A stretch of 64,000 bases of DNA from Thiohalomonas sp963783235 (GCA_963783235.1 CAWAMN010000001.1:1302001-1366000), one strand, 5' to 3'. Shown: positions 16,534 to 25,273, numbered from the stretch's first letter. Made by a program: numbers and translations. The notes: generated from the sequence alone by a model not told the origin.

Positions 16534-17742
16534 TCATACAGTGATGCCCTCCCGTTCCGCAACGGTATGGATATCCTTGTCGCCGCGCCCGGACAGATTG
16601 ACCACGATGATCTTCTCGGGGCCCAGTTCGGGGGCGAGTTTCATGGCATAGGCCAGAGCGTGGCTCGACTCCAGTGCCGGCATGATCCCTTCGGTGCGGG
16701 TCAGGTCGTGAAAAGCGGCCAAGGCCTCATCGTCGGTGACGGCCACATAATTGGCGCGCCCGGAATCCTTGAGCCAGGCGTGTTCCGGTCCCACCCCCGG
16801 GTAGTCGAGCCCGGCGGAGACCGAATGGGTCTCGATGATCTGTCCGTCCGCATCCTCCATCAGATAGGTGCGGTTGCCGTGCAGCACACCGGGACGGCCC
16901 GCGCATAGCGGCGCGGCGTGGCGCCCGGTGTCCAGGCCATCGCCGGCGGCCTCGACGCCGTACATGGCGACCGATTCATCGCCAATGAAGGGGTAGAACA
17001 AGCCAATGGCGTTGGAGCCACCGCCCACGCAGGCCACCAGTGCATCGGGCAGCCGCCCCTCTTGCGCCTGGATCTGCTCGCGGGCTTCGCGGCCGATGAT
17101 CGCCTGAAAGTCGCGCACCATGGCGGGATAGGGATGCGGCCCGGCTACCGTGCCGATGATATAGAAGGTGTCGTCGATGTTGGTAACCCAGTCACGCATC
17201 GCCTCGTTCAGGGCGTCCTTCAGCGTCTTGGAGCCGGATTCCACCGCCACCACCTTCGCCCCCAGCAGGCGCATGCGATAGACGTTGATGGACTGGCGCT
17301 TCACGTCCTCGGAGCCCATGTAGACCACGCACTCCAAGCCCAGCCGCGCGGCCACCGTCGCGGTCGCCACGCCGTGCTGTCCCGCCCCGGTTTCGGCGAT
17401 GATGCGGGTCTTGCCCATGCGCTTGGCGAGCAGCGCCTGACCGATGGTGTTGTTTACCTTATGCGCGCCGGTATGGTTCAGGTCTTCACGCTTCAGATAG
17501 ATCCGCGCGCCACCCAGTTTGCGGGTCCAACGCTCGGCAAAATAGAGCGGCGTGGGACGGCCGACGAACTGCTGCAGGTCCTCGTCCAGTTCCGCCTGGA
17601 ACTCCGGATCCTTGATATAGCGCTCGTAGGCCTCGCGCAGCTCCTCGAGGGGCCCCATCAGGGTTTCCGATACGAAACGGCCGCCGTACGGACCGAAATG
17701 GCCCCGCTCGTCCGGCAACTTCGTGAAATGGTTTTCAGTCAC
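16534..17742 (-). CDS. trpB: Tryptophan synthase beta subunit
   Basis: 402 residues from a GTG start at 17742, where the sequence VTENHFTKLPDERGHFG begins to match TrpB. The stop of trpF overlaps this start in GTGACTGA, a layout that suggests coupled translation. PLP enzyme that joins indole and serine. Pyridoxal Lys in GAHKVNNTIGQALLAKRMGK near 90, catalytic Glu in AETGAGQHGVATATV near 112, and phosphate loop CVGGGSNAIGLFYPF near 234. The open frame continues far upstream inside trpF, but that part is not TrpB-like. Confidence 0.95.
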   Translation of the reverse strand: MTENHFTKLPDERGHFGPYGGRFVSETLMGPLEELREAYERYIKDPEFQAELDEDLQQFVGRPTPLYFAERWTRKLGGARIYLKREDLNHTGAHKVNNTIGQALLAKRMGKTRIIAETGAGQHGVATATVAARLGLECVVYMGSEDVKRQSINVYRMRLLGAKVVAVESGSKTLKDALNEAMRDWVTNIDDTFYIIGTVAGPHPYPAMVRDFQAIIGREAREQIQAQEGRLPDALVACVGGGSNAIGLFYPFIGDESVAMYGVEAAGDGLDTGRHAAPLCAGRPGVLHGNRTYLMEDADGQIIETHSVSAGLDYPGVGPEHAWLKDSGRANYVAVTDDEALAAFHDLTRTEGIMPALESSHALAYAMKLAPELGPEKIIVVNLSGRGDKDIHTVAEREGITV

Positions 17743-18364
17743 TCTCTGCACGCCGTACTCCTCGCATGAACGCGGCGATCTTCGCCGCATCCTTGGTACC
17801 TTTGTCTGCCTCGACGCCACTACTGACGTCGACGGCGAAGGGCCGCACGCTGCGGACCGCATCGACAATATTCTCGGGCTCCAGGCCACCGGCCAGCACC
17901 ACGGGTACAGCCAAATCGGCCGGTATCCGGTCCCAGTCAAACCGCTCGCCCGTTCCCCCGGGCACGCCCTTCCGGTAGGCATCCAGCAGCAGCCCGTCCG
18001 CCGAGGCGTAGCGCGCCGCCTCTTCGCGGAGGTCGATATCGGCGCGCATGCGAATTGCCTTGATATAGCGCCGGCCCAAAGCCTCGCAACGCTCCGGCGA
18101 CTCACTGCCGTGGAACTGAAGGAGATCCAGGGGTACCTGCTCCAGCACCGCCTCAATCAACTCACGCTCCGCATCGACGAAAAGGCCCACCGCCGTCACA
18201 AAGGGCGGCAGCGCGGCCAGAATCTCCGCGGCCTTCCCGGCCTCCACCGCCCGCGGACTGCGCGGGTAAAACACCAGGCCGACGGCGTCGACCCCCGCCT
18301 CCACCGCCATCCGGGCATCTTCCGGGCGTGTGATTCCGCAAATCTTTACGCGGGTGCGGTTCAT
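17735..18364 (-). CDS. trpF: Phosphoribosylanthranilate isomerase
   Basis: 209 residues, TIM barrel. Converts N-(5-phosphoribosyl)-anthranilate to the ribulose phosphate form. VKICGITRPEDARMAVEAGVD carries the catalytic Cys near position 9; catalytic Asp near 130 in GLLLDAYRKGVPGGTGERFD; phosphate-binding VVLAGGLEPENIVDAV near 155 and DVSSGVEADKGTKDAAKI near 180. Lies between truA and trpB as in many proteobacteria, and overlaps trpB by 8 bases. Confidence 0.95.
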   Translation of the reverse strand: MNRTRVKICGITRPEDARMAVEAGVDAVGLVFYPRSPRAVEAGKAAEILAALPPFVTAVGLFVDAERELIEAVLEQVPLDLLQFHGSESPERCEALGRRYIKAIRMRADIDLREEAARYASADGLLLDAYRKGVPGGTGERFDWDRIPADLAVPVVLAGGLEPENIVDAVRSVRPFAVDVSSGVEADKGTKDAAKIAAFMRGVRRAESD

Positions 18365-18506
18365 ATCGGGAGCCCGGGCTGAGACAATTCACCGAAAAGG
18401 GACAAAGAAATCCCGAAAAGCCGTATTTCATTCCGCAAAATCATCGATTTATCTTTGCGCTCTTGGCGTCTTTGCGGTTGATTCGGGCCCCCCGCAACCG
18501 GGCAGA

Positions 18507-19289
18507 TTACCAGACCGGGCTTTCCTGCGAAAGCGACGGCAGGCCGAAATGCTCGGGGTAACCCACTCCGGTGAGATACAGACCATGGGGCGGTGCTGTT
18601 ACGCCTCCGAGGGTCCTATCCCGCGCCTCCAGCACCTCTTTGGCCCAGTTCGGCTCCTGTTCGCCGCTGCCGATGGCCATGAGCACGCCGGCGATATTTC
18701 GCACCATGTGATGCAGGAAGGCGTTGGCCTCGAGATCCAGAAAGATGAAGCGCCCCTCCCGGGAGACATCGAGCCGGTGCAGCTTGCGCACCGGGCTTTT
18801 GGCCTGGCAGGCAACGGCACGGTAGGAGGAAAAGTCGTGTTCGCCGAGCAGGTGGCGGGCCCCTTCGGCCATCCGGCTCTCATCCAGCGACCGACACGCC
18901 CAGCTGACCCGGTTTTTAAGGAAGGTGGGGCGCACCTCCCGATTGAAAATCACGTAACGGTAACTGCGCCGCACCGCCGAAAACCGCGCATGGAAATCGT
19001 CCGGGACCGCCTTCATCCACAGGATGGCGACGTCCTTGGGCAAATTGGCGTTGCCGCCGAACACCCAGGCGCGCTCCTCCCGCTCCACCTCGGTGTCGAT
19101 GTGGATCACCTGCTCCGTGGCGTGCACACCGGTATCGGTCCGACCCGCACAGTGCACCCTTACGGGTGCGTCGGCCACCTTCGACAGGGCCTTTTCCACT
19201 GCGCCCTGAACGGTGGGAACATTGTGTTTCTGCAACTGCCAGCCGCAGTACCGGCTGCCGTCGTATTCAACGCCAAAAGCGATCCGCAT
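18507..19289 (-). CDS. truA: tRNA pseudouridine(38-40) synthase
   Basis: 260 residues. Makes pseudouridine at positions 38-40 of the tRNA anticodon arm. Catalytic Asp in CAGRTDTGVHATEQV near 52. N-terminal AFGVEYDGSRYCGWQ and the C-terminal FLHHMVRNIAGVLMAIGSGE are typical. Short C-terminal tail. Placed after fimV and before trpF as in pseudomonads. The 142-base gap to trpF carries a worn repeat of the CACAGAG/GCAAAGA class (about 18385-18480). Confidence 0.95.
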   Translation of the reverse strand: MRIAFGVEYDGSRYCGWQLQKHNVPTVQGAVEKALSKVADAPVRVHCAGRTDTGVHATEQVIHIDTEVEREERAWVFGGNANLPKDVAILWMKAVPDDFHARFSAVRRSYRYVIFNREVRPTFLKNRVSWACRSLDESRMAEGARHLLGEHDFSSYRAVACQAKSPVRKLHRLDVSREGRFIFLDLEANAFLHHMVRNIAGVLMAIGSGEQEPNWAKEVLEARDRTLGGVTAPPHGLYLTGVGYPEHFGLPSLSQESPVW

Positions 19290-19388
19290 CAGACTGATTT
19301 CAACCCATCACCAACAAGGGACTCGGGGCGACCGAGACCCTGGACCCGTCCATTCGGGAAAATTCTCACGTAATTGCGGGTTAGCGAC

Positions 19389-19420
19389 AAAAAACGCCCC
19401 GCAGCCGAGGCTGCGGGGCG
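19389..19420 (-). terminator. Intrinsic terminator after fimV
   Basis: Minus strand: 12-base perfect stem CGCCCCGCAGCC with a 2-base loop region, then six T residues (19394-19389). Strong rho-independent terminator for transcripts from fimV. It is about 450 bases beyond the fimV stop because elements E3 and E4 lie between, which suggests that both were inserted between the gene and its terminator. Confidence 0.88.
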
Positions 19421-19470
19421 CGATTTTACCAGTCCGGAGCGAGGGATGCCCGAAGCCAGTGGGCCACTAG

Positions 19471-19733
19471 TGTACTGTTGCATGCTTGGCGGTGCATTCA
19501 GCGAGCCGCTGGCCGGCCAGATGCAAGGCGCGTTTCGCAGGGAATGGCGCGCCCTTTCCAAGAAACGCAACGCCGCAGATGGCCGGCCAACGGCTCGCCC
19601 GGAGGGAGCCCCCCCAAAAACGCCATGACGGCGTTGCAGCGCTTGACAAGGGAATAACCATTGCCTGCGCGCTGCGCCTTGTCCTGACATTTTTGGGGGG
19701 CTCTGAAAGTATCGCCAAGCATGCAACAGTACA
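19471..19733. mobile_element. Element E3: 263-bp MITE-like element, CTAG flanks
   Basis: Perfect terminal inverted repeats of 21 bp (TGTACTGTTGCATGCTTGGC plus G, and its complement), flanked by CTAG at 19467-19470 and 19734-19737. Two inner inverted repeats: GCGAGCCGCTGGCCGGCCA against TGGCCGGCCAACGGCTCGC, and GAGCCCCCC-AAAAA against TTTTTGGGGGGCTC. Each encloses a small hairpin on the same scaffold as in E1: arms GCGTTTC/GAAACGC (19530-19536, 19562-19568) and, in reverse orientation, GCAGCGC/GCGCTGC (19636-19642, 19669-19675). No coding content. It shares its right CTAG with E4. Confidence 0.85.
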
Positions 19734-19737
19734 CTAG

Positions 19738-19877
19738 CAGGCTGTTGAAAAAGCTTCTTATCCCTTCTCCCTGAGGGAGAAAATTAGGATGAGGGGGACA
19801 AAATCAGTAACTTACCTTTTATTGAGTCCCCTCACCCCAGCCCTCTCCCTCTGGAGAGGGTGTTTTTCAACAACCTG
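19738..19877 (-). mobile_element. Element E4: 140-bp MITE-like element, second copy of E2
   Basis: Flanked by CTAG (19734-19737, shared with E3) and CTAG (19878-19881). Reverse complement of E2 with only a handful of substitutions and no length change. Relative to its host gene it has the same polarity as E2: the TAG stop of fimV is followed at once by CAGGTTGTTGAAAAACACCC. Contains the CTCTCC/GGAGAG hairpin pair. No open frame. Confidence 0.85.
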
Positions 19878-22800
19878 CTAGGCGGATATCTGCTCCAGCA
19901 ACTGCTGCGCCCGCTGCTGCTGTTCGGCGTCGCCCTCCTTGAGCACCTCCTGCAGCATTTCCCGGGCGCCTTCGCCGTCGCCCATCTCCACATACGCGGT
20001 CGCCAAGTCCAGTTTGGTACCGACTTCGTCGAGTCCGTCACCGAAGTCATCCTCAAGGTCGAGGTTCAGCTCACCAAGCCCCTCGTCCGCAACGGAATCG
20101 GCTGCAGGCACGGCCGCGTCATTGCTTTCGTCGTCCAGCCCGAAGTCCAGGTCGATGTCCGCCTCCTGATTGGCATCGGCTTCTGGTGCGCCGGCCGACG
20201 GTATCTCATCGGCTGGAGACTCGGAAGCGGCTTCACCCCCATCCGGGAGCTTGAAGTCTCCGAGGTCGAAGTCCATAACGGCGCCTTCCTCGTGTTCGAT
20301 CTCCTCCGACTGAGCCGGTGTCTCGCTCTGTTCCTGCGGGAGGTCGAAGTCATCAAGGCTGAATTCAAGTCCGCTTTCTTCAGAACCCGTCTCGGCTGCC
20401 GTTTCCTCAACGGCCGTTTCGGTCTCCCGGGGTTCGGAAGATTCAGTAGTCTCGTCGAACCCGAAGTCGAGGTCATCGAGCCCATCCCCCTGGTCTTTGG
20501 CGCTACCGGTAACCTCCGGCGCTTCCAGGGGGGACTCCTCGCCGCTGTCCAGCCCGAAATCGAGGCTGGCCAAATCGTCACTCTCGGGTTCTTTCGAGTC
20601 GGATGCCTCGCCCGAAGCGGCGGCCGTCTCGTCTTCCAGGCCAAAGTCCAAATCGGCCATACCCTCGTCCGAAGCGGGCGACTGCACTTTCTCGCCGTCG
20701 CTTTCGGTTGTGGCACCGAAATCGAGCTCGCCCAACGGGTCCGCACCCTCGGCTCGACTCTCAGGGGCCTGCTCTGAGCCCTCTTCCAGGTCGATGCCAA
20801 AATCGAGGTCATCGAAATCGGAGGTGTCGTTTTCCGACTCCCGGGCCTGTGATGCACCGCTGTCGGCCCCGCCTTTTGCAGGTTCATCTTCGTCCAGATC
20901 GGGAAGATCCATACCCAGATCCAGGTCCAAATCCAGTTCACCGTCTGAAGCACGGCTCGCTTTATTATCGCTACCGTATTCCTCGGAGGGCTCCATCTCC
21001 GCCGCCAAGGCGTCCAGGTCGAGGCCGATATCCAGCACATCATCGATACCCGCCACGGACTCCTCTTCCTTTGCGGCGACCGGCTCCACGTTCTCCGGGG
21101 CTTCGCTGAACAGGTCGTTGTCCGGGGCCAATTCATGCCCCATCACGGCAATCTTGTCCCAGAGTGGGCCCGAGCCTTCCAGAGCGGAGCGCGCCGCCTC
21201 GGCCTGAGTCTCGAAGGCGTTCTTGTTCTTGGTCTTGTAGTAGATTTCCATGAGCTTCACGAGTAACTCATGACGCTCCGGCTCCTGCTCGATCGCATCC
21301 TTGAGCAGCTCTTCGGCCTGCTGATGGCGACCATAGGCCATATAGACATCGGCCTCGGTAATGGGGTCGACCTCGGAATCCTCGGCCGGCATACCGCCCA
21401 TGCCATCATCGGTCAAATCGCTGAGCAGTGAGGTTTCCATCGAGGAATCGCCTTCGCCCTTGGCGTTCAACATGGATGATGTACCGCCCGTGAGAATGCT
21501 TTCCTGGAAGCCACCCCCACTCATTCGCCGGCGAATCACGATAGCAAACAGACCGAGGAGTACGATGCCGATGCCCAGACCGCCGACCATATAGGGGTTC
21601 GACAGGATTTGGTCTACAAGACCTACCTGTACCGGCTCCGGTTTCGGGGCGGGTTTGGGTTTCGCCTTGGGCTTGGGCTTCGGTTCCGGTTTGACCTGTT
21701 TCTCAGGCTCCGGCTTGGGCACCTGCGCTGTCTGAACCGGCTTTTCCGCACTCTTTCCGGCCACAGCGGTGTCGCCTTCCGGCTCTACCGGCGCAGGCTG
21801 CTGATCTTCGCCCTTCTCATCGGGTTTCGCCTTGTCAGCTTCACCCTCGGCCAATTGCCCCTGCAATTGCGCCATATCGTCGCTCTTCAGACTGACCAGC
21901 CGCTGCATCGACGCGAGCTGTCCCTCCAGCTCTTGCAGCCGCTTGCGGAGCTCGTCATTTTCCCGTCGCTGCGTCTCTGCAGTTTCCAGCGCCAGCATCA
22001 ACTCTTTTTTGACCGCTTCGAGGCCGGCATCGCCCGACTCCGATTTTCCACCGGGTTCAGACGCTTCCCCTTCGGGGGCAACAAGCTTCAGCTTGGCCTT
22101 CTCACGGGTAGCCACCGATGAGGGCGGTGCTGCCGGAACCGTTTCCTGGGAGCGGCGGGCACCCTGCTCGGCAAGCGCCCCCTTCATCCGCGCCCAACTT
22201 TGAGACTGGCGGGCCACTTCCCGTGCCGCCTCGGCCTGATTCAGGGCACGGGCCATGGCCGGGTCGTCGAGGCGCAGAACGGCGCCCTTACGTAATTTGT
22301 TGATGTTGTTATCGAGGAAGGCCTCGGGATTGGCCCTGAACAGGGCAATCATCATCTGTTTGATGCTGACGCCGCTGTCCTTTCTCAGGCGCTTGGCAAT
22401 AGACCAGAGGGTGTCGTCCACCTTCACGGGACCATAAACACGGGCACCATCATCCCCGCCAATCGATGCAGGCTGCGCCTTGGCAGGCTCGGCAGTTATC
22501 GCCGGTTCGGACGCGGTGGGGGCTGTGGTGGCGGGAGCCCGGCCTTTGGCGATTTCCGGCGGATCAAGAAGCAGGGTGTATTCGCGTAGCAGCTTGCCGT
22601 AGCGCCAATCCACCGCGATGAGGAAATCCAGGAAGGGTTCGCGAATCGCCTGTTTCGAGGTCACCCGGACATAGGGCTTGCCGTCCGGGCCTTTCTCCAC
22701 GACAAAGTCGAGTAGCGCCAGGGTCCCGACTCGCTCGATGCCGACGCGCTGAAATGCATCATAGGAGGCAAGTTCGACCTCGATGCTTTCCATATCGCCT

Positions 22801-22946
22801 TCTTCCACAGACAACAAATCGATCTCGGCATTGAGCTTTTCATTGAGGGCGGAATGCAGGTGAATGTCACCTAGCCCCAAGCCCCATACCGATAACGGTG
22901 TTGCCAGCGAAAGAGACACCAGCGTCCGAACCAGCTTGCGCACCAT
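19878..22946 (-). CDS. fimV: FimV-like polar hub protein
   Basis: 1022 residues from the ATG at 22946, which has GGAG 6 bases upstream; an in-frame start 14 codons earlier lacks such a site. Signal peptide to about residue 26 (LSVWGLGLGDIHLHSALNE follows). A periplasmic FimV-N region, a LysM domain near 170-225 (VDDTLWSIAKRL to GAVLRLDD), a coiled coil near 290-340, a Lys/Pro-rich stretch, one membrane helix near 440-460 (GGLGIGIVLLGLFAIVIRRR), then a very acidic cytoplasmic part with many DLDFG-type repeats and the C-terminal TPR-like domain (LDLATAYVEMGDGEGAREML). FimV anchors polar complexes, for type IV pili and flagellar placement. TAG stop formed by the E4 flank. Confidence 0.93.
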   Translation of the reverse strand: MVRKLVRTLVSLSLATPLSVWGLGLGDIHLHSALNEKLNAEIDLLSVEEGDMESIEVELASYDAFQRVGIERVGTLALLDFVVEKGPDGKPYVRVTSKQAIREPFLDFLIAVDWRYGKLLREYTLLLDPPEIAKGRAPATTAPTASEPAITAEPAKAQPASIGGDDGARVYGPVKVDDTLWSIAKRLRKDSGVSIKQMMIALFRANPEAFLDNNINKLRKGAVLRLDDPAMARALNQAEAAREVARQSQSWARMKGALAEQGARRSQETVPAAPPSSVATREKAKLKLVAPEGEASEPGGKSESGDAGLEAVKKELMLALETAETQRRENDELRKRLQELEGQLASMQRLVSLKSDDMAQLQGQLAEGEADKAKPDEKGEDQQPAPVEPEGDTAVAGKSAEKPVQTAQVPKPEPEKQVKPEPKPKPKAKPKPAPKPEPVQVGLVDQILSNPYMVGGLGIGIVLLGLFAIVIRRRMSGGGFQESILTGGTSSMLNAKGEGDSSMETSLLSDLTDDGMGGMPAEDSEVDPITEADVYMAYGRHQQAEELLKDAIEQEPERHELLVKLMEIYYKTKNKNAFETQAEAARSALEGSGPLWDKIAVMGHELAPDNDLFSEAPENVEPVAAKEEESVAGIDDVLDIGLDLDALAAEMEPSEEYGSDNKASRASDGELDLDLDLGMDLPDLDEDEPAKGGADSGASQARESENDTSDFDDLDFGIDLEEGSEQAPESRAEGADPLGELDFGATTESDGEKVQSPASDEGMADLDFGLEDETAAASGEASDSKEPESDDLASLDFGLDSGEESPLEAPEVTGSAKDQGDGLDDLDFGFDETTESSEPRETETAVEETAAETGSEESGLEFSLDDFDLPQEQSETPAQSEEIEHEEGAVMDFDLGDFKLPDGGEAASESPADEIPSAGAPEADANQEADIDLDFGLDDESNDAAVPAADSVADEGLGELNLDLEDDFGDGLDEVGTKLDLATAYVEMGDGEGAREMLQEVLKEGDAEQQQRAQQLLEQISA

Positions 22947-23059
22947 CGTCACTCCCACAGTAGCTGCTAGTAACCCGCGTATTGCCAATAATCCTTCCAG
23001 CTCACGGGCTTGAGGTCAAAACCTCGGATAAAACTTGAGTAATAGCGCCTAACTATATA

Positions 23060-24067
23060 CTAGAGAATCTCGTTAACCAAAATTTCCGCTATCTGCACGC
23101 AGTTAATGGCGCCGCCGCGGCGGATATTGTCAGCCACTACCCACATGTCCAGTGCATGGGGACGTGAAGCATCTTCCCGGATGCGTGCCACGTGCAAAGC
23201 ATCGCTTTCGGGTGTATCGGTCACCGGTGTCGGGTAGCCCTCTTCCGATGCTTCGATGCCGGGTATGGCCCGATAGAGTTCGCGAAGCCCGTCACCACTC
23301 AGCGGCCTACGGGTCTCCAGATTCACGGCCATTCCGTAACCAAAAAAGACCGGCAGCTGAACGGCGGTCGGATTCACTCCCAGATCCGGATCCGCAAACA
23401 CCCGGCGCAGTGCATCCGCCATCGTCCGCTCCTCGCGGGTATACCCATCCGGCTCGGGAGCACCGACTTGGGGCAGGACGTTGAAGGCGATCTGGCGGGA
23501 GAATATCCCGGTTTCGACCGGCTGTGCATTGAGCAACTTCGCAGTCTGAGAAGCCAACTCGTTCACGCCGGCTTTACCTTGGCCCGAAACGGGGTGAAAA
23601 CTCACCACGCTGACCCGCGCTACACCAACATTTTGCTGAATAGGCGCCAATGCCAGCGCGAGAATGACGGCCGCCCCGGACGGAGATGCCAAAACGTGAC
23701 GGGCCTCAAAGTCTCCGACGGCCTCCGGGTTCACTTCGGGAACGACCAGGGGCACGTCGGGATCGCGACCGTAGGCCCCCGATGCATCGATCACGATGCA
23801 TCCGGTCTCCGCTGCACGTGGTGCGAGTTCAAAAGCCAGCGCTTCGTCACAGGCGAAAAAGGCGATATGGGATTGAGTGAAATCGAAGGTGTCCGGATCC
23901 CCGACCGGGATCCGTTTGCCGCGGAATCGCGAATAGCTGCTGTCGGCCCCGCGATCGAGAAGAGACAGTTGGCCGACGGGGAAGTCCCGTTCGGCCAGCG
24001 ATTCGATAATGGCCTCCCCCACCAGAGTGGTGGCACCGACCACGGCCACATCAAAGGCCTTGCTCAT
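23060..24067 (-). CDS. usg: Usg-1-like aspartate-semialdehyde dehydrogenase paralogue
   Basis: 335 residues from the ATG at 24067 (MSKAFDVAVVGATTLVGEAI). Overall fold of short-type aspartate-semialdehyde dehydrogenase: N-terminal NAD(P) site, IDASGAYG, VPEVNPEAV, then SFHPVSGQGKAGVNELASQT. Where active enzymes have the nucleophile Cys (NPNCS pattern), this protein reads ASPSGAAVILALALAPI, so the Cys is replaced by Gly and catalysis is unlikely. This is the known 'Usg' protein next to asd, truA and fimV in pseudomonads; role unknown. The true asd lies 71 bases upstream. Confidence 0.88.
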   Translation of the reverse strand: MSKAFDVAVVGATTLVGEAIIESLAERDFPVGQLSLLDRGADSSYSRFRGKRIPVGDPDTFDFTQSHIAFFACDEALAFELAPRAAETGCIVIDASGAYGRDPDVPLVVPEVNPEAVGDFEARHVLASPSGAAVILALALAPIQQNVGVARVSVVSFHPVSGQGKAGVNELASQTAKLLNAQPVETGIFSRQIAFNVLPQVGAPEPDGYTREERTMADALRRVFADPDLGVNPTAVQLPVFFGYGMAVNLETRRPLSGDGLRELYRAIPGIEASEEGYPTPVTDTPESDALHVARIREDASRPHALDMWVVADNIRRGGAINCVQIAEILVNEIL

Positions 24068-24138
24068 AACTGTGATTAGTCCTTGTAGTCGAGCCCGCGG
24101 CACGGACTCTCGTGCCGCGGGCTCATGCTGCCCCTGTA

Positions 24139-25251
24139 CTATGCCTCAAGAAGGATGCGCAGCATGCGGCGTAACGGCTCGGCCGCACCCCACAGCAGCT
24201 GGTCACCGACCGTAAAGGCGGCCAGGTACTCCGGTCCCATGTTGAGCTTGCGGAGCCGACCTACCGGAACGTTCAGGGTTCCGGTTACCGCTGCCGGGCT
24301 CAGCTCGCGCATGGTGGCCTCCTTCTCGTTGGGCACGACTTTCGCCCAATCGTTGGCGGAGGCCAGCATACCTTCGATATCGGCAAGCGGTATGTCCTTC
24401 TTGAGCTTGATGGTCAGTGCCTGACTGTGGGAGCGCATGGCGCCGATGCGGACGCAGATGCCGTCGATGGGGATCGGATTGTCGGAGCGACCGAGAATCT
24501 TGTTGGTCTCCACCTCGGCCTTCCACTCCTCGCGGCTCTGGCCGCTCTCCATCTCGCTGTCGAGCCAGGCGATGAGGGAGCCGGCCAGGGGCGCGCCCCA
24601 CAGATCCTTCGGGTAGCCATCGCTGCGCATGAAGTCGGACACCTTGCGGTCGATCTCGAGGATGCCGCTGGCCGGGTCCTCCACCAGATCTTTGGACACG
24701 CCGTAGACGGCACCCATCTGCTTCAGCAGCTCGCGCATATTCTGGGCGCCAGCGCCGGAGGCGGCCTGGTAGGTCATGGGGCTGATCCACTCGATCATAT
24801 CCTCCTGGAACAGGCCACCCAGTCCCATCATCATCAGGCTGACGGTGCAGTTGCCACCCACGAAGGTCTTGGCGCCCTTGGCCAGCCGGTCGGTAATCAC
24901 GTTGCGATTGACCGGATCCAGGACGATGGTGGAGTCGTCATCCATGCGCAGGGTGGAGGCGGCGTCGATCCAGTAGCCTTTCCATCCCGCCTCACGAAGC
25001 TTGCCGTACACCGCTTCGGTGTAGCCGCCGCCCTGGCAGGAGATGATGGCCTCCATCTGCTTGAGCTCATCGATATCCTTGGCATCCTTGAGCGCCGGCA
25101 CATCCTTGCCTACATCCGGACCGGGCTTACCGGTTTGGGAGGTAGTGAAAAAGACCGGGTCGATGTCCGCGAAATCGTTCTCCTCACGCATGCGCTGCAT
25201 CAGCACGGAACCCACCATGCCACGCCAGCCGACAAAACCTACTCGCTTCAT
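24139..25251 (-). CDS. asd: Aspartate-semialdehyde dehydrogenase
   Basis: 370 residues from the ATG at 25251 (MKRVGFVGWRGMVGSVLMQR); an ATG six bases earlier sits too close to the ribosome site AAGGGG, which is 7 bases from the chosen start. Reduces aspartyl phosphate to the semialdehyde for Lys, Thr, Met and diaminopimelate. Catalytic Cys in FVGGNCTVSLMMMGLGGLF near 135; QAASGAGAQNMRELL near 165; catalytic His in RIGAMRSHSQALTIKLK near 275. Length equals Gram-negative type Asd. Between usg and leuB; the gap to leuB is filled with nested repeats. Confidence 0.95.
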   Translation of the reverse strand: MKRVGFVGWRGMVGSVLMQRMREENDFADIDPVFFTTSQTGKPGPDVGKDVPALKDAKDIDELKQMEAIISCQGGGYTEAVYGKLREAGWKGYWIDAASTLRMDDDSTIVLDPVNRNVITDRLAKGAKTFVGGNCTVSLMMMGLGGLFQEDMIEWISPMTYQAASGAGAQNMRELLKQMGAVYGVSKDLVEDPASGILEIDRKVSDFMRSDGYPKDLWGAPLAGSLIAWLDSEMESGQSREEWKAEVETNKILGRSDNPIPIDGICVRIGAMRSHSQALTIKLKKDIPLADIEGMLASANDWAKVVPNEKEATMRELSPAAVTGTLNVPVGRLRKLNMGPEYLAAFTVGDQLLWGAAEPLRRMLRILLEA

Positions 25252-25273
25252 ATCCATACCCCTTTGGTTTGCT

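Noticed and set aside
17743..18156. N-terminal extension of trpB inside trpF
   Set aside because: No TrpB similarity before VTENHFTKLPD; the GTG at 17742 overlaps the trpF stop in the usual coupled layout.
19860..20777. 305-residue open frame on the plus strand opposite fimV
   Set aside because: Shadow of the repetitive acidic fimV codons; no family features, and fimV is certain on the other strand.
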